Shown one piece after another: positions 34,862 to 44,522 of a stretch of DNA of 64,000 nt (positions are counted from its first letter, which is position 1; every line of letters starts with the position of its first letter). The DNA is from Haloterrigena turkmenica DSM 5511. Lineage in GTDB: Archaea > Halobacteriota > Halobacteria > Halobacteriales > Natrialbaceae. The DNA lies in NCBI RefSeq assembly GCF_000025325.1, contig NC_013743.1, forward strand, positions 3,534,001 through 3,598,000. The letters run 5' to 3'. Both the position numbers and the translations under genes were made by a program. The notes beneath the pieces were generated by a model, which worked only from the letters and a program-made list of their open reading frames with translations, did not search any database and was not told where the DNA came from.

Positions 34862-36211
34862 TCACGTCCCGTCGGCGGTCCGAATCGTCACCCGCTGAGC
34901 GTCGGTGTCGTCGTCCTCGCCGCGCTCCTCGGAGACGATGTACTGCACCTCGACGATCAGGGAGTCGTCGCTGTGGGGTTCGATCTCCTCGTAGAGCCGA
35001 TCCGCCAGCCCCGACTCCGGTTCCGGATTCCGAGTGGTGACCGTGACGACGACCCGCTCGACCGACTGGATCGGGTAGTCGCCGTCGAGTTCGACCGCGA
35101 CGTCGTCCGACTCGAGGCCGTCGTACTGCGGTTCCGCGAGCACCGCCTCGACCTCCTCTTCGGCCGCCGACTCGAGTTCGGTCGTGTGGAACTCGAGCAG
35201 GGTGACGCCGGCCAGCGGCGCCGCGAGCACCAGCAGTCCGACGCCGAAGATCGCCGCGTAGGTGTAGGTCGGCGTCCGCGTGGGTGAGACCTCGAACAGT
35301 CCCTGGGGGCGGTAGCCGGCGATCCAGAGCGTGGCCAGCGCGGCGAGGTTGATCGACAGGAGGTTGACGATCACGAGGACGGCGGCGCCGATCGCCGCGC
35401 CGTACATCCCCCAGGCGACCGTGATCCCGACCGCGGCCGACGGCGGAATGAGCGCCGCGGCGATCATGACGCCGACGATGGCCTCCGAGAACCCCCGCGT
35501 GAGACTCAGGATACCGGCGATCCCGGCGCCCAGCGCGACCGCGAGCGAGAACAGGTTGGGCGCGACCCGCTCCTCGAGTTCGGTGGCGACGACGATGTCG
35601 ACCCCCGCGGGCTCGAGGCCGGCGAACCGAGCGAGCGTCGCGAGGGCGATCGAGGCGACGACGACCATCGCCACGCCGACGATCTGGTACCTGAAGCCGG
35701 TCGACTTGAGGCGAGCGTCGCCGGTGACGATGCCGACGTTGGCGGCGAGCGCGGGTCCGAGTAGGGGCGCGATGACCATCGCGCCGATCACGACCGCCGG
35801 CGAGTCGGCCAGCAGCCCGGCAGTGGCGACGACGGCGCTGATCAGCAGCATGACGGTGTAGATCGAAAACGGGGGCGTCAGTTCGTCGGCCTTCGTGCGC
35901 AACACCTGCCTCGAGGTGCGCGCGCCCAGCTGGCCGCCCCGACTGTACCGGTCCCGGAGCGTCGAGAACTGCTCGGAGAGGACCGTCTCCGCGTTGATCA
36001 CGACGACGCTGGCCTCGTCGCCGATCCCCGCCCGCTTCAACCGGTCGAGCAGCGGTTCGACGGCCCGCGTCGGGACCGGAAACCGGACGACGGCGGCGTA
36101 CCCCCGACCGCTGGTCTCGTCGCTGACGACGTAGTCGATTCCCTCGTCCTCGAGGATCTCGAGGACGACCTCCCGCTTCCCCTCGGGCACCGTTACCTCC
36201 AGATATCGCAT
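34862..36211 (-). CDS. TIGR00341/DUF389 family membrane protein
   Basis: The 449-residue protein has a soluble N-terminal domain (1-100: MRYLEVTVPEGKREVVLEIL). A DUF389 membrane core of about six segments follows (FSIYTVMLLISAVVATAGLL, VIGAMVIAPLLGP, VGVMIAAALIPPSAAVGI), then a soluble C-terminal domain rich in acidic residues. The family's role is unknown. The start MRYLEVTV fits family length. It is followed upstream by a small hypothetical gene. Confidence 0.9.
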   Translation of the reverse strand: MRYLEVTVPEGKREVVLEILEDEGIDYVVSDETSGRGYAAVVRFPVPTRAVEPLLDRLKRAGIGDEASVVVINAETVLSEQFSTLRDRYSRGGQLGARTSRQVLRTKADELTPPFSIYTVMLLISAVVATAGLLADSPAVVIGAMVIAPLLGPALAANVGIVTGDARLKSTGFRYQIVGVAMVVVASIALATLARFAGLEPAGVDIVVATELEERVAPNLFSLAVALGAGIAGILSLTRGFSEAIVGVMIAAALIPPSAAVGITVAWGMYGAAIGAAVLVIVNLLSINLAALATLWIAGYRPQGLFEVSPTRTPTYTYAAIFGVGLLVLAAPLAGVTLLEFHTTELESAAEEEVEAVLAEPQYDGLESDDVAVELDGDYPIQSVERVVVTVTTRNPEPESGLADRLYEEIEPHSDDSLIVEVQYIVSEERGEDDDTDAQRVTIRTADGT

Positions 36212-36313
36212 ACGGTGGCCACAGCGAATTCGTAGAAAGTAGTACGGGCGGCAGGAGACGGGGAGGCGGGGACGGGAGGGTGAGCGAGACCGCAGCGACT
36301 CGTGCGAACGGCG

Positions 36314-36733
36314 TCAGTGGTCGGTACCGACGATCCCGCAGGCGATGGCGTCCGGATCGCGGATCTCCTCGGCCTCGACCGCGTCCGGATCCAGCAGGAG
36401 GATCGTGTCATCGGGCATCTCGTCTTCGACCTGAACCGCCTGTCCCAGAACGTCCTCGAGCTCGTCGACGTCGTCGATGTCGAACTCGCGCTCGACGAGC
36501 AGTTCGGCGTTAGCCCGCGAGAGGACGAAGACCAGGTCGCCCGGCGCGGTCCCCTCGCTTTCCTCCGCCTCGAGCAACTCGGACAGCGCGTCGGCGGTGA
36601 CGCCCTCGAGCGAGCGGATGGTCACGCGCTCGGTGTCGGAGCCGGGCGCGTTGTCCGACTGGGTGCGCAGGCGCGCAGCCAGTTCCTCGAAGTCGGTGGC
36701 GGCGTCGATCGGGGTATCGCTACTCGAGCCCAT
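36314..36733 (-). CDS. Conserved haloarchaeal protein of unknown function
   Basis: This 139-residue acidic protein has a helical N-terminus (FEELAARLRTQ), a TERVTIRSLEGVTADALSELLEAEE block and a C-terminus ending ACGIVGTDH. I recognise no domain. Its strand and position about 100 bases upstream of the DUF389 gene suggest the two may share a transcript. Confidence 0.75.
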   Translation of the reverse strand: MGSSSDTPIDAATDFEELAARLRTQSDNAPGSDTERVTIRSLEGVTADALSELLEAEESEGTAPGDLVFVLSRANAELLVEREFDIDDVDELEDVLGQAVQVEDEMPDDTILLLDPDAVEAEEIRDPDAIACGIVGTDH

Positions 36734-36831
36734 ACGGGAGCGACAGTCCCGCCGGTCTTGAGGGTGGGGCTGGCCAGTTCCGGCCGCGACAGCCGCGATC
36801 GACGCCGCCGAACGCGGTCGGAAGCGACGTG

Positions 36832-38019
36832 TCAGGAACGGCGCGTCCCGATAGCGATCATCCAGAACGACCCGATGGTGACGACGAACGTGAGAGCGAC
36901 GGCGAGGGCGAAGCCGTTGGTGTACGCGACGCTCGCGGTCCCGAGCGGCGGCATCGCCAGCGCGCTGGTTCCGATGGCGACGTTGAACGTGCCGACGATG
37001 GCGGTCCCCCTGTCGGCGCCGTAGATCCCCATCAACAGCGGGATGTACAGCGTCGCCGTCCCGCCCAGCCCGATTCCGAGCAGGAAGACGCCGACGGCGA
37101 GCACCGGGAACTGCGGGGCGAAGAGCAGCAGGACGCCGGCGGCCGCGGACGCGAGCGAGGCGAGAAACGCCCGTCTGGCTCCGGCCCTATCGGCGAGGTA
37201 CCCGCCACCGATCCGCGAAATGATGCTGACGCCGCCGACGAGTCCGAACGCCGTCGAGGCCCCGGCGGCCGTCAGGCCGCGGGCGGCGAAGAGATCGACC
37301 GCGAACGCGGCGAGCAGCTGGTACCACGAGAACGCGAGCGCGATGCCGACGAACAGCAGTTGGAACGTCCGCGTCCCGGCCAGCCGTCCGATCCACTCGA
37401 GGACGTCGCCGCTCGTCTCCGTCGCGCCGTCCGTCCACGGCGGGCGTCGGCACGCGATCCCCGCGAGGAGGAACGCGACCGCGGTCGCCGCCATGACGGC
37501 GGCGAACCCCTGACGGACGCCCAAGCGCGCGATAACGGCCTGCCAGACCGGCGGCAGGAGGGCCAGTCCCAGCCCGTTGCCGACGAAGATCAGCCCCGTC
37601 GCGGCGCCCCGTCGCTCGTCGAACCAGCGCGGGACGATCGACGCGAGCAGGACGTACACCGTCCCGAGCGCGAGACCGAGCAGCGCGAACACGAGGCACA
37701 GACCAAGATACGACCCCGTGAAGAACAGCGCGGGCGCGATCGCAGCGGTGACGGCCGCACAAGCGAGGATCACCGGACGGGCCGGCAACCGCGCGGCGAA
37801 GACGCCGACCGCGCCGGCGCCGATGAAGAAGGTAAACAGCATGATCGAGAAGACCGTCGAGAGCGCGACTGGCGAGACGGCAAAGGTCTCGCTGAACGGC
37901 TGTCGGAAGATGCCGTAAGAAAACGGCGTGCCGAACGTGAACACCATGCCGATCGCGCCGGCGACCGCCACGAGCCAACTCCGTCGGCTATCGGGCCGCT
38001 CCGTCTCGTCGTTCGTCAC
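36832..38019 (-). CDS. Major facilitator superfamily transporter
   Basis: The 395-residue protein has twelve membrane segments. The MFS inter-helix motif is visible as RIGGGYLADRAGARRAF in the second half, and GLALGTVYVLLASIVPRWFDERRGAATGL has the look of oxalate/monocarboxylate-type carriers. The transport substrate is unknown. ATG 38019 starts with a short charged tail. It lies in a run of minus-strand genes without close linkage. Confidence 0.92.
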   Translation of the reverse strand: MTNDETERPDSRRSWLVAVAGAIGMVFTFGTPFSYGIFRQPFSETFAVSPVALSTVFSIMLFTFFIGAGAVGVFAARLPARPVILACAAVTAAIAPALFFTGSYLGLCLVFALLGLALGTVYVLLASIVPRWFDERRGAATGLIFVGNGLGLALLPPVWQAVIARLGVRQGFAAVMAATAVAFLLAGIACRRPPWTDGATETSGDVLEWIGRLAGTRTFQLLFVGIALAFSWYQLLAAFAVDLFAARGLTAAGASTAFGLVGGVSIISRIGGGYLADRAGARRAFLASLASAAAGVLLLFAPQFPVLAVGVFLLGIGLGGTATLYIPLLMGIYGADRGTAIVGTFNVAIGTSALAMPPLGTASVAYTNGFALAVALTFVVTIGSFWMIAIGTRRS

Positions 38020-38096
38020 GTCGAGTCGTACCCCTCCGCCCGGCGAAAACGTTCTGTTTCGAATCGCGTGCGAGGCGGCGCGACTCGGCGATCAGG

Positions 38097-39224
38097 TTAC
38101 TGGTACTCGGGAAGGCGATCGGACCGGTCGGAGCCGTCGACGAACGGCAACTCGGTCACCGTCGCGGACACCTCCTCGCCGCCGACGCGGACCGTCAAGT
38201 CCTCGCTCTCGAGGCCGTAGTCGACGACGGCCAGCGCGATGACGGCCTCGAGCAGCGGGCTCTCGCCGGCGCGGGTCACCTCGCCGACGGTGGCGTCGCC
38301 GTCGAAGACGGCCGCCTCAGCGTCGGGAACCGCTGGCGCCCCGTCCTCGTCGTCCTCGCCGTCGCTCGCGGCGCCCTCGAGCGTCAGCCCGACCAGTTTC
38401 CGGCTGGGCTGACCGCGGTTCTCGACGCGGGAGACGACCTCTTGGCCGACATAACAGCCCTTCTCCCAGTCTAAGGCGTTGCGCAGGCCGAGCACGTTCG
38501 GGAGCGTCCCCTCGAGTTCCGTCTCGAAGAGGGGGGAGCCGGCCTCGAGCGCGAGACTCTCGAAAGTGCGGTAGCCGAAGGGGGCGGCGTTGAGTCCCTG
38601 GGTCTCGAGAATGTCGTAGACGTCCTCGGCGGCGTCGGCCGCACAGATCACTTCGTAGCTCTCCTCGCCGGTCAGCGCGTCGGTGCGGATGACGGTCACG
38701 CCCTCGTCTCCCATCGTCCCGCGGACGAACGAGTAGCGCTCGTCGGGCGAGGCGGCGCCGTTGAGGACGCTGGCGACCTTCTCGGTGGCCGTCGGGCCGT
38801 GGATGCCGAAAATCGCGTAGTCGTCGGTCGCCAGCCGAATGTCGACGTCCTGAATGAAGACCTTCTCGGACCAGTCCTCGACCAGCGGTTCGGCCTCGGA
38901 GGGCGGCGTGAAGAGGAGCAGTCGCTCGCCCGCGTTGTAGACGTAGAGTTCGATCTCGACCCCGCCCTGCGGGTCGAGGACGAGCGCGTAACAGCCCCGG
39001 CCGTCTTCGGCCGGCACGCGGTTCGAGACGACGTTATCGACGTACTCGAGTCGATCGTCGCCCTCGACCACGACGACGCCGTAGGCCATCTCGATCAGGC
39101 CGACGCCGTTGCGGACCGCCCGGTGGGCCCGTTCCGGGCGGCCGAAGTGTTCGACGATCGTTCGGCCGTCGCGCTCGCCGAACGCGGCCCCGTGCTCCGA
39201 ATGAATCGCCTCGATAACGGTCAT
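38097..39224 (-). CDS. YgfZ/GcvT-type folate-binding protein
   Basis: This 375-residue protein shares the aminomethyltransferase (GcvT) fold. The decisive motif is KGCYVGQEVVSR (about 258), the K-G-C-Y-x-G-Q-E signature of YgfZ proteins, which help build or repair iron-sulfur enzymes with folate. It is therefore probably not a glycine-cleavage T protein. A low-complexity acidic insertion (SDGEDDEDGAP) follows the motif. DUF6432 is 39 bases upstream on the same strand. Confidence 0.88.
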   Translation of the reverse strand: MTVIEAIHSEHGAAFGERDGRTIVEHFGRPERAHRAVRNGVGLIEMAYGVVVVEGDDRLEYVDNVVSNRVPAEDGRGCYALVLDPQGGVEIELYVYNAGERLLLFTPPSEAEPLVEDWSEKVFIQDVDIRLATDDYAIFGIHGPTATEKVASVLNGAASPDERYSFVRGTMGDEGVTVIRTDALTGEESYEVICAADAAEDVYDILETQGLNAAPFGYRTFESLALEAGSPLFETELEGTLPNVLGLRNALDWEKGCYVGQEVVSRVENRGQPSRKLVGLTLEGAASDGEDDEDGAPAVPDAEAAVFDGDATVGEVTRAGESPLLEAVIALAVVDYGLESEDLTVRVGGEEVSATVTELPFVDGSDRSDRLPEYQ

Positions 39225-39263
39225 ACGGGTGTACAGGTGCCTGCGCCTCTCAGGCGTTTCGAT

Positions 39264-39563
39264 TCAAAAGGGGAATCGATCGCGAAGCCACTCGCCGATC
39301 GTCTGGTCGTCGTCCTCGTCGGTCGGCGCCTCGGGGATGACCTGCTCGTCGGGCTTGATCACGGTCTCGCTGCTCCCGGATTCGACGACGATCAGCCCGT
39401 CCTCCTTGAGCGTCGAGAGCGCCGTCTCGAGTTCGTCGATATCGACTTCGACCGCCGCCCGGAGTTCGAAGACGCTCATCCCCTCGTCGGCCCGATCGAC
39501 GAGCGCGTCGAGTACCGCCACCTGCGTCCTCGTTCGGTCCCGGTACTCCCGCTTTGCTCTCAT
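39264..39563 (-). CDS. DUF6432 family winged-helix-like protein
   Basis: This 99-residue protein starts MRAKREYRDRTRTQVAVLDALVDR. It holds a helix-turn-helix-like fold in GMSVFELRAAVEVDIDELETALSTLKEDGLIV, ending with a WLRDRFPF tail. Haloarchaeal DUF6432 proteins look like this. It may bind DNA, but no target is known. It lies just upstream of the YgfZ-like gene and is likely co-transcribed. Confidence 0.8.
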   Translation of the reverse strand: MRAKREYRDRTRTQVAVLDALVDRADEGMSVFELRAAVEVDIDELETALSTLKEDGLIVVESGSSETVIKPDEQVIPEAPTDEDDDQTIGEWLRDRFPF

Positions 39564-39719
39564 TCGTCGGCGTATTCGACGACCGGGGATTTGACGTTTG
39601 TCGTTGCTCGGTCGATGAGCGGAGTGAGATCGTCCGCGCGCCGATCGGTTGCGTCGCCGTCACGATCGGGTTCCCAGAGGCAGCACGTTTTTTATGTGAT
39701 GACTGGGTACGGTGAGACA

Positions 39720-40733
39720 ATGGCCCTTCGATGTTCGTTGCTCGGACACGACTACGGAGACCCCGAAGTCGAACGCGAGCGCGAAGAACGGGGCAGCGAG
39801 GTCGTCGTAACCGTCCAGGAGTTCGAAGAGTGTGCCCGCTGTGGCGACCGAAACGTCCTCAGCGAGAACACGGAGGTCACGAGCCTCTCCGCTGCGACGG
39901 ACGCCGATTCGCTCCCCCCCGAGCCCGAACCCGAGACAGCGATACCCGACAGCGACGCCGAGACTGTCGAACCACCGACCGGCGCGGCCGACGAGGTCGG
40001 CACCGAGGTCGCCTTCGGCGACGACGCTGACGACGACTTCATCGACGCCGAGGCGGCCGAACCGGCGGCCGCCGCGGACGAATCGACCGACGACTTCGAC
40101 GTGCCGACCGACGAGAACGGCGACCCCGTGACCGACGACGGCGAGATCCTCGACGACGATGACGACAACCGCGTCCCCGCCGACCGCGAGCGCGACCACG
40201 GCGAGTGGCCCGACTCCGACGACGTCGGTCCGCCCGTCGGAAGCGAGAACGAGCCCTCGGGGTGGCCCGACTCCGACGAGGGCGGCGACCGCGAGGACGA
40301 CCCCGACGTCCCGATCGACGCCGAACTCGAGGACCCGGTCAAACCCGACGAGACGGTGACCGACGACGCGGTCGTCCTCGAGGACGACACCGGAACCGTC
40401 TCCGGCGGACGCGGCGAGTCGACCGCGGCGGCCGACGCCAGATCCGTGACCGCGGAGCCGCCGAACGCACCCGAAACGCAGGGGTCGCCTGACGCGGGCC
40501 CGGCGACGGACCGCGAGTCGGCCGAGAGCGGAGCCGCGTCGGGCAGCGGAATCGAACGTGCGGGGTCGGCGCCGACGCCCAGCCAGAGCGACGGACCGCT
40601 CGAGGACGTCCTGACCGAGTTCTACTGTCCCCGGTGTGACTACGTCTCGGACGGCAACCGAGGGTCCCTGCGCGCCGGCGACATCTGTCCCGACTGCCGA
40701 AAGGGATACCTCGGCGAACGGGAACGCCGCTGA
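39720..40733 (+). CDS. DUF7093 family acidic zinc protein
   Basis: The 337-residue product has an N-terminal CxxC unit (MALRCSLLGHDYGDPEV, ECARCGDRN), about 230 residues of very acidic disordered sequence (many D, E, P, T), and a C-terminal zinc ribbon FYCPRCDYVSDG/ICPDCRKGYLG. Both ends can bind zinc, and the middle acts as a spacer. The function is unknown. ATG 39720 matches the MALRCSLLGHDYG start known in this family. Confidence 0.85.
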   Translation: MALRCSLLGHDYGDPEVEREREERGSEVVVTVQEFEECARCGDRNVLSENTEVTSLSAATDADSLPPEPEPETAIPDSDAETVEPPTGAADEVGTEVAFGDDADDDFIDAEAAEPAAAADESTDDFDVPTDENGDPVTDDGEILDDDDDNRVPADRERDHGEWPDSDDVGPPVGSENEPSGWPDSDEGGDREDDPDVPIDAELEDPVKPDETVTDDAVVLEDDTGTVSGGRGESTAAADARSVTAEPPNAPETQGSPDAGPATDRESAESGAASGSGIERAGSAPTPSQSDGPLEDVLTEFYCPRCDYVSDGNRGSLRAGDICPDCRKGYLGERERR

Positions 40734-40859
40734 CAGGTCCGCCCGACTCCGCGGCCGCGACACAGAGCGCGCGCTCGTCACTGTTCTCGAGGCGCGTGTT
40801 GGCTGGTCGGTACGTCGGCTATGAAAAGAGGTAAACACTCCGCCGTGTATCTCCAATCC

Positions 40860-41243
40860 ATGAAGGAGTACAAGATGCGACGCGGTGAGTATCTCGAGGA
40901 GCGAATCCCCGATATGGAGTCGACGGTCGAGGAGTACTTCGGCCCCATCACGGGGACCGAGGAGTACAAGGGGAGCGATCTCTACGTCATCGGCGAACCC
41001 GACAACCCCGTCTTCGAGAAGATCGTCGTCGGAACCGTCGAGTACTCCGGGAAGAAGGACAAACTCGGCGTCGAGTTCTACGAGCGCGATCCGACCGAAC
41101 TCGGCCCCGAAGAGCTCGAGGCCGCCGCCGACGCCGTCGACATCAAAAACGACTTCCTGCTCGAGGCGACCGCCCGGGACGCCAAGGCCCGCCGCGACTC
41201 GATGAAACGGTCCGTCGAAGACGATCCGGATCACGACTTCTAA
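40860..41243 (+). CDS. DUF5611 family protein
   Basis: This 127-residue protein starts MKEYKMRRGEYLEERIPDM and has SDLYVIGEPDNPVFEKIVVG, then GVEFYERDPTELGPEELEAA. It matches the DUF5611 haloarchaeal family with no known function. ATG 40860 is chosen because family members begin there; an in-frame ATG at 40821 would add 13 residues. Confidence 0.85.
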   Translation: MKEYKMRRGEYLEERIPDMESTVEEYFGPITGTEEYKGSDLYVIGEPDNPVFEKIVVGTVEYSGKKDKLGVEFYERDPTELGPEELEAAADAVDIKNDFLLEATARDAKARRDSMKRSVEDDPDHDF

Positions 41244-41313
41244 GGCTTCACAGCGGCAGTAGAACACCGCTCGAGGGAGAGCCGCCGTCTCGTGACGAGG
41301 TCGAGAGCGACGA

Positions 41314-41766
41314 CTAGTCGCGCTCCTCGCGTCGTTCGTGAATGTTGACCAGCCCGGCGCCGGAGCTCCGGCTGACGATATCGACGACGTCACCGACCTC
41401 GACCGCGTTGAATTCCTCGCGGACGAGCGTCGTCTCCCGACAGTCGTCGCCGTCCAGCGCGCAGGCGCGAATTCGGTACTCGACGATCTCGTACTCGGCT
41501 TCGAGTCGATCGGCCATCGAGTCGGGGACGACCAGCGGCTCGTCGGGGTCGATCTCGTCGGCGATCGCCTCGTGGGGGTCGTCGTAGGCGACCCCCTCGT
41601 CTGGATCGTAGCGTCGCACGACCGCGTCGATCGGCTCCTCGCCGTCCCACGGGTGGAGCCGAACAAATTTCCGCGTGATCTCGACGCGATCGGCGATCCC
41701 GAGGCGGGTCGCACACCCCGCGAGCGCGATCGACGGCACCGCGGCGAGCAACGCGCGTCGGTTCAC
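41314..41766 (-). CDS. Putative lipoprotein of unknown function
   Basis: This 150-residue protein begins with a short signal and lipobox (MNRRALLAAVPSIALAGC, Cys18), so it is likely lipid-anchored outside the membrane. The mature part has conserved-looking VEITRKFVRLHPWDGEEP and FNAVEVGDVVDIVSRSSG but no domain I know. It is convergent with the DUF5611 gene. Confidence 0.78.
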   Translation of the reverse strand: MNRRALLAAVPSIALAGCATRLGIADRVEITRKFVRLHPWDGEEPIDAVVRRYDPDEGVAYDDPHEAIADEIDPDEPLVVPDSMADRLEAEYEIVEYRIRACALDGDDCRETTLVREEFNAVEVGDVVDIVSRSSGAGLVNIHERREERD

Positions 41767-41864
41767 TACTCAGAGGGTATTCGGAGGACCCTCGAGTAGC
41801 TTTCGCCGGCAGTGGGAGACGACGCTTCGAAACGGCTATTGTCGGCCCGTCAAATCTCCGGATA

Positions 41865-42038
41865 ATGGATTTCGTTTCGTTCCTGACGGCGACGCTCGTC
41901 GCCCACTTCGGGTTCGCGATCTTCGTCGCCGGCCACGCCGCGCTGACCGACCGCGATGCCGGCTACTGGCCGTATCTGACGCTCGCGCTGGGCATCGCGG
42001 GGCTGGCCGGCTACTTCTTTTACGACGGCGAACAGTAG
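41865..42038 (+). CDS. Small membrane protein, 57 residues
   Basis: The ORF at ATG 41865 encodes MDFVSFLTATLVAHFGFAIF, then a short loop (DRDAGYWP) and YLTLALGIAGLAGYFFYDGEQ: two membrane segments. It stands in a 350-base gap between two minus-strand genes. I recall small haloarchaeal membrane proteins of this type but no named function. Confidence 0.65.
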   Translation: MDFVSFLTATLVAHFGFAIFVAGHAALTDRDAGYWPYLTLALGIAGLAGYFFYDGEQ

Positions 42039-42114
42039 TCTCGAGCTCTCGAGTTGCGCCTCGAGGACGAAACGCAGGGAGAGCAGAAACGAGGCGCGTC
42101 TGATTCGACCGGAC

Positions 42115-43671
42115 TCAGGCCAGGAAGACGTGGCGCGGCCGGTCGGTCAGGACGTCGCGACCGAACTCGACGGCCTCCGAGAAGGCGTCGCTGCGGAAGA
42201 ACTGCATGGCGTCCTCGCGGGAATCCCAGCGGCTGGCGATGAACATGTCGTTTTCGTCCTCGCGGTTGATCAGGAGGTCCGTCTTGCGGTGACCGTCCAT
42301 CTCCGCGAGCAGTTCGCCGGCCTCCTCGAAGGTGCCGAGGAAGTCCCCGCGGTGCTCGGGCTTGACGGAGTAGAACATCCCCATCGTGCCCCAGGAGTCG
42401 CCCTCGTCGTCGCCGGCCTGTCGGACGATATCGGGCAGGTCGGCGAGGAATCCCGCCGCGGTGCTCGCGGCCCGTTCGGTCTCCCAGAGGCTGACGACGG
42501 CGGTTTCGCTGTCGTCGCCGCCGTCTTGCGGTTCGTAGACGGCCGTCTTCACGTGAGTGTCGTAGTGATCGAAGTTACCGCGGAGGCCGTCGACCTCCTC
42601 GAACAGTTCCTCGGCGTCGGCCGCGGAGTAGAGCACGACCGCGTGGACGTCCTCGCCGTGGGGCTGGCCGGCGTAGACGCCCATATCCTCGAGTTCGCTG
42701 CGGAGATCTTCGTCGTCGTCACCGTGCGGACCGCCGGAGCCACCGTGGTCGCCGCGGCCGCTCGAACTCGAGTCGCCGTGGTGGTGGTCACCGGAACCCT
42801 CGTGGTGACCGCCGCTCTCGCCGTGGTGGTGACCACCGCTCTCGCCGCCCGCGTGCGGATGCTCGCCGTGGGACTCCTCGCCCTCTCGGGGAATCCGCTC
42901 GCCCGCGAGGAACGCGCCGAGATCTTCCGGCGGGAACCGGCGGGCCGAGAGGAACCGGCCGAACTCGGCGAATCGGGAGCTCGAGGGGTCGAAGCGCATC
43001 TCGTAGAGGAGTTCCTTCACGTCGGTCGGATCGTCGCCGAACAGGGTGACGCCCCACTCGAAGTCGTCGAGGCCGATGCTGCCGGAGATGATCTGGGTGA
43101 CCCGGCCGGCGTAGTCTTTCCCGATGTCGCCGTGCGAGGAGAGGTGCTCGGCGCGCTCGTCGAAGGGCAGATCGTACCAGTTGTCTTCCGGCCCGCGCCG
43201 CTTGTCCATCGGATAGAAGCTCAGGAACTCGCTGTCGGGAATCTCGGGTTTGAGCCGGGTTTCGATGTAGCGCGCCATGCCGGTGTCCTCGACCTCCGCG
43301 TCCTCGTCGAAGTAATCCTGGGACATGTAGCCCGAGACCTCCGTCACGGAGAGATAGGAGTCGGCGCGTTCGGTAAACTCCGCCAGCGCCGTCCCTTCGA
43401 ACCGACGCTCTAACGCGTCGAGATCAGCCAGCGTCGGACGGAGGTGGAGCACGAGGAGGTCGGCCTTGTGGCCGAGTACCGCGAACGTCGCGGAGTCGCC
43501 TTCCTCGGCGTCGGCGACCGATTCGGCGGCGGAGAGATACTCGATTCCCTCCTCGATCGCTCGCGAGCGCCGGCGTTCGGGGGCGTCTCGCCAGGCGTCC
43601 CAATCGATCGACCGGAAATCGTGCAGGACGTACCAGCCCTCTTCGGTCTGTGGCGGCTGCCGTCGTTCCAT
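42115..43671 (-). CDS. pitA: Haem-binding Cld-Abm fusion protein, PitA-like
   Basis: The 518-residue product fuses a chlorite-dismutase/HemQ-type domain (about 1-260) to a C-terminal Abm-type (antibiotic monooxygenase-fold) domain (about 330-518). A linker of His, Gly and Ser (about 268-316) joins them. In the first domain the haem-ligand His is probably H180 (LSSHGDIGKDYAGRV). Haloferax PitA has the same fused layout and was linked to the proteasome. Coproporphyrin decarboxylation to haem (HemQ role) is likely. ATG 43671 (MERRQPP) is chosen over upstream ATGs. Confidence 0.9.
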   Translation of the reverse strand: MERRQPPQTEEGWYVLHDFRSIDWDAWRDAPERRRSRAIEEGIEYLSAAESVADAEEGDSATFAVLGHKADLLVLHLRPTLADLDALERRFEGTALAEFTERADSYLSVTEVSGYMSQDYFDEDAEVEDTGMARYIETRLKPEIPDSEFLSFYPMDKRRGPEDNWYDLPFDERAEHLSSHGDIGKDYAGRVTQIISGSIGLDDFEWGVTLFGDDPTDVKELLYEMRFDPSSSRFAEFGRFLSARRFPPEDLGAFLAGERIPREGEESHGEHPHAGGESGGHHHGESGGHHEGSGDHHHGDSSSSGRGDHGGSGGPHGDDDEDLRSELEDMGVYAGQPHGEDVHAVVLYSAADAEELFEEVDGLRGNFDHYDTHVKTAVYEPQDGGDDSETAVVSLWETERAASTAAGFLADLPDIVRQAGDDEGDSWGTMGMFYSVKPEHRGDFLGTFEEAGELLAEMDGHRKTDLLINREDENDMFIASRWDSREDAMQFFRSDAFSEAVEFGRDVLTDRPRHVFLA

Positions 43672-43870
43672 GGACGGCGGTTGGGACGGCAAGGCCAAGA
43701 AGGACGGGGTTTCGGTTCGATTGGCAGGGCGGCCGAGCGGCGCGAACGCGGGACCTGACGCCGAACGCGTTCGGTTTCCGGCACCAGGGTCGGCGGCTTC
43801 GTCGACGGGTTTCGAGTGGCTCTCCTGGGGACAGAACTCCTTTCAGTCTGCCCGTGTAACTCAGGCGCAC

Positions 43871-44446
43871 ATGCGGAAAAGTGGGCCGCCAAAGGGACTC
43901 ATCGCCTATCTCGTTCTCGAGCTACTCGAGGAGAAGCCCCGCTACGGCTACGAGATCTTGAAGGAGATCCGCGAGATCAGCGGCGGCCACTGGGAGCCGT
44001 CCTACGGCTCGGTCTACCCCATCCTCTACAAGTTCGAGGAGAAGGGGTGGGCCGAGCGGATCGACCGCGAGGACGAACCCGATCGGAAGTACTTCGAGCT
44101 CACCGACGAGGGGTACGCGGAGCTGGCGGATCGGCGGGAGAGCTGCGCCGAGAAGGCCCGCGACTTCGCCGACGTCATCCTGGGCTTCTTTCACGTCTAC
44201 GCGGCGTTCTCGACGGACGAGCGGTTCGAGGTTCCCGACCGGGACGGCGAGTGGCGCTTCGACGAGGCCTGCAGCGCGTGGATCGTCGAACAGCTCGCCC
44301 GTCACCACGAACGCTACTTCGACGCCGCGTTCGAGCGCATCGAGGCGACGCCCGAGGAGTTCTCCGAGCGCCACGGCATTGCCACGGATCCGGACGAGGG
44401 GGCGTCGACCGACGACGGCGACACTTCGGACACAGAAACGGAGTGA
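43871..44446 (+). CDS. PadR family transcriptional regulator
   Basis: This 191-residue regulator has the PadR winged helix in MRKSGPPKGLIAYLVLELLEEKPRYGYEILKEI, SYGSVYPILYKFEEKGW and RKYFELTDEGYAEL. The C-terminal half is a helical dimerisation part with an acidic tail. It is divergent from the PitA gene across 199 bases and is therefore a candidate regulator of it. Confidence 0.9.
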   Translation: MRKSGPPKGLIAYLVLELLEEKPRYGYEILKEIREISGGHWEPSYGSVYPILYKFEEKGWAERIDREDEPDRKYFELTDEGYAELADRRESCAEKARDFADVILGFFHVYAAFSTDERFEVPDRDGEWRFDEACSAWIVEQLARHHERYFDAAFERIEATPEEFSERHGIATDPDEGASTDDGDTSDTETE

Positions 44447-44522
44447 CCGTCGACGACGAGCGCGATACCGAGCGATAGGTCAGAAACAGTCCAGAGAGCG
44501 GCGGCGCGAGTGTCCGACCGGT

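Noticed and set aside
36829-38220. Long plus-strand open frame opposite the MFS gene
   Set aside because: Its peptide is Arg/Glu/Asp-rich without hydrophobic or domain structure; the opposite strand encodes a clear transporter.
42130-43413. Long plus-strand frame opposite the PitA-like gene
   Set aside because: Antisense product has no recognisable domain and mirrors the codon bias of the real gene.
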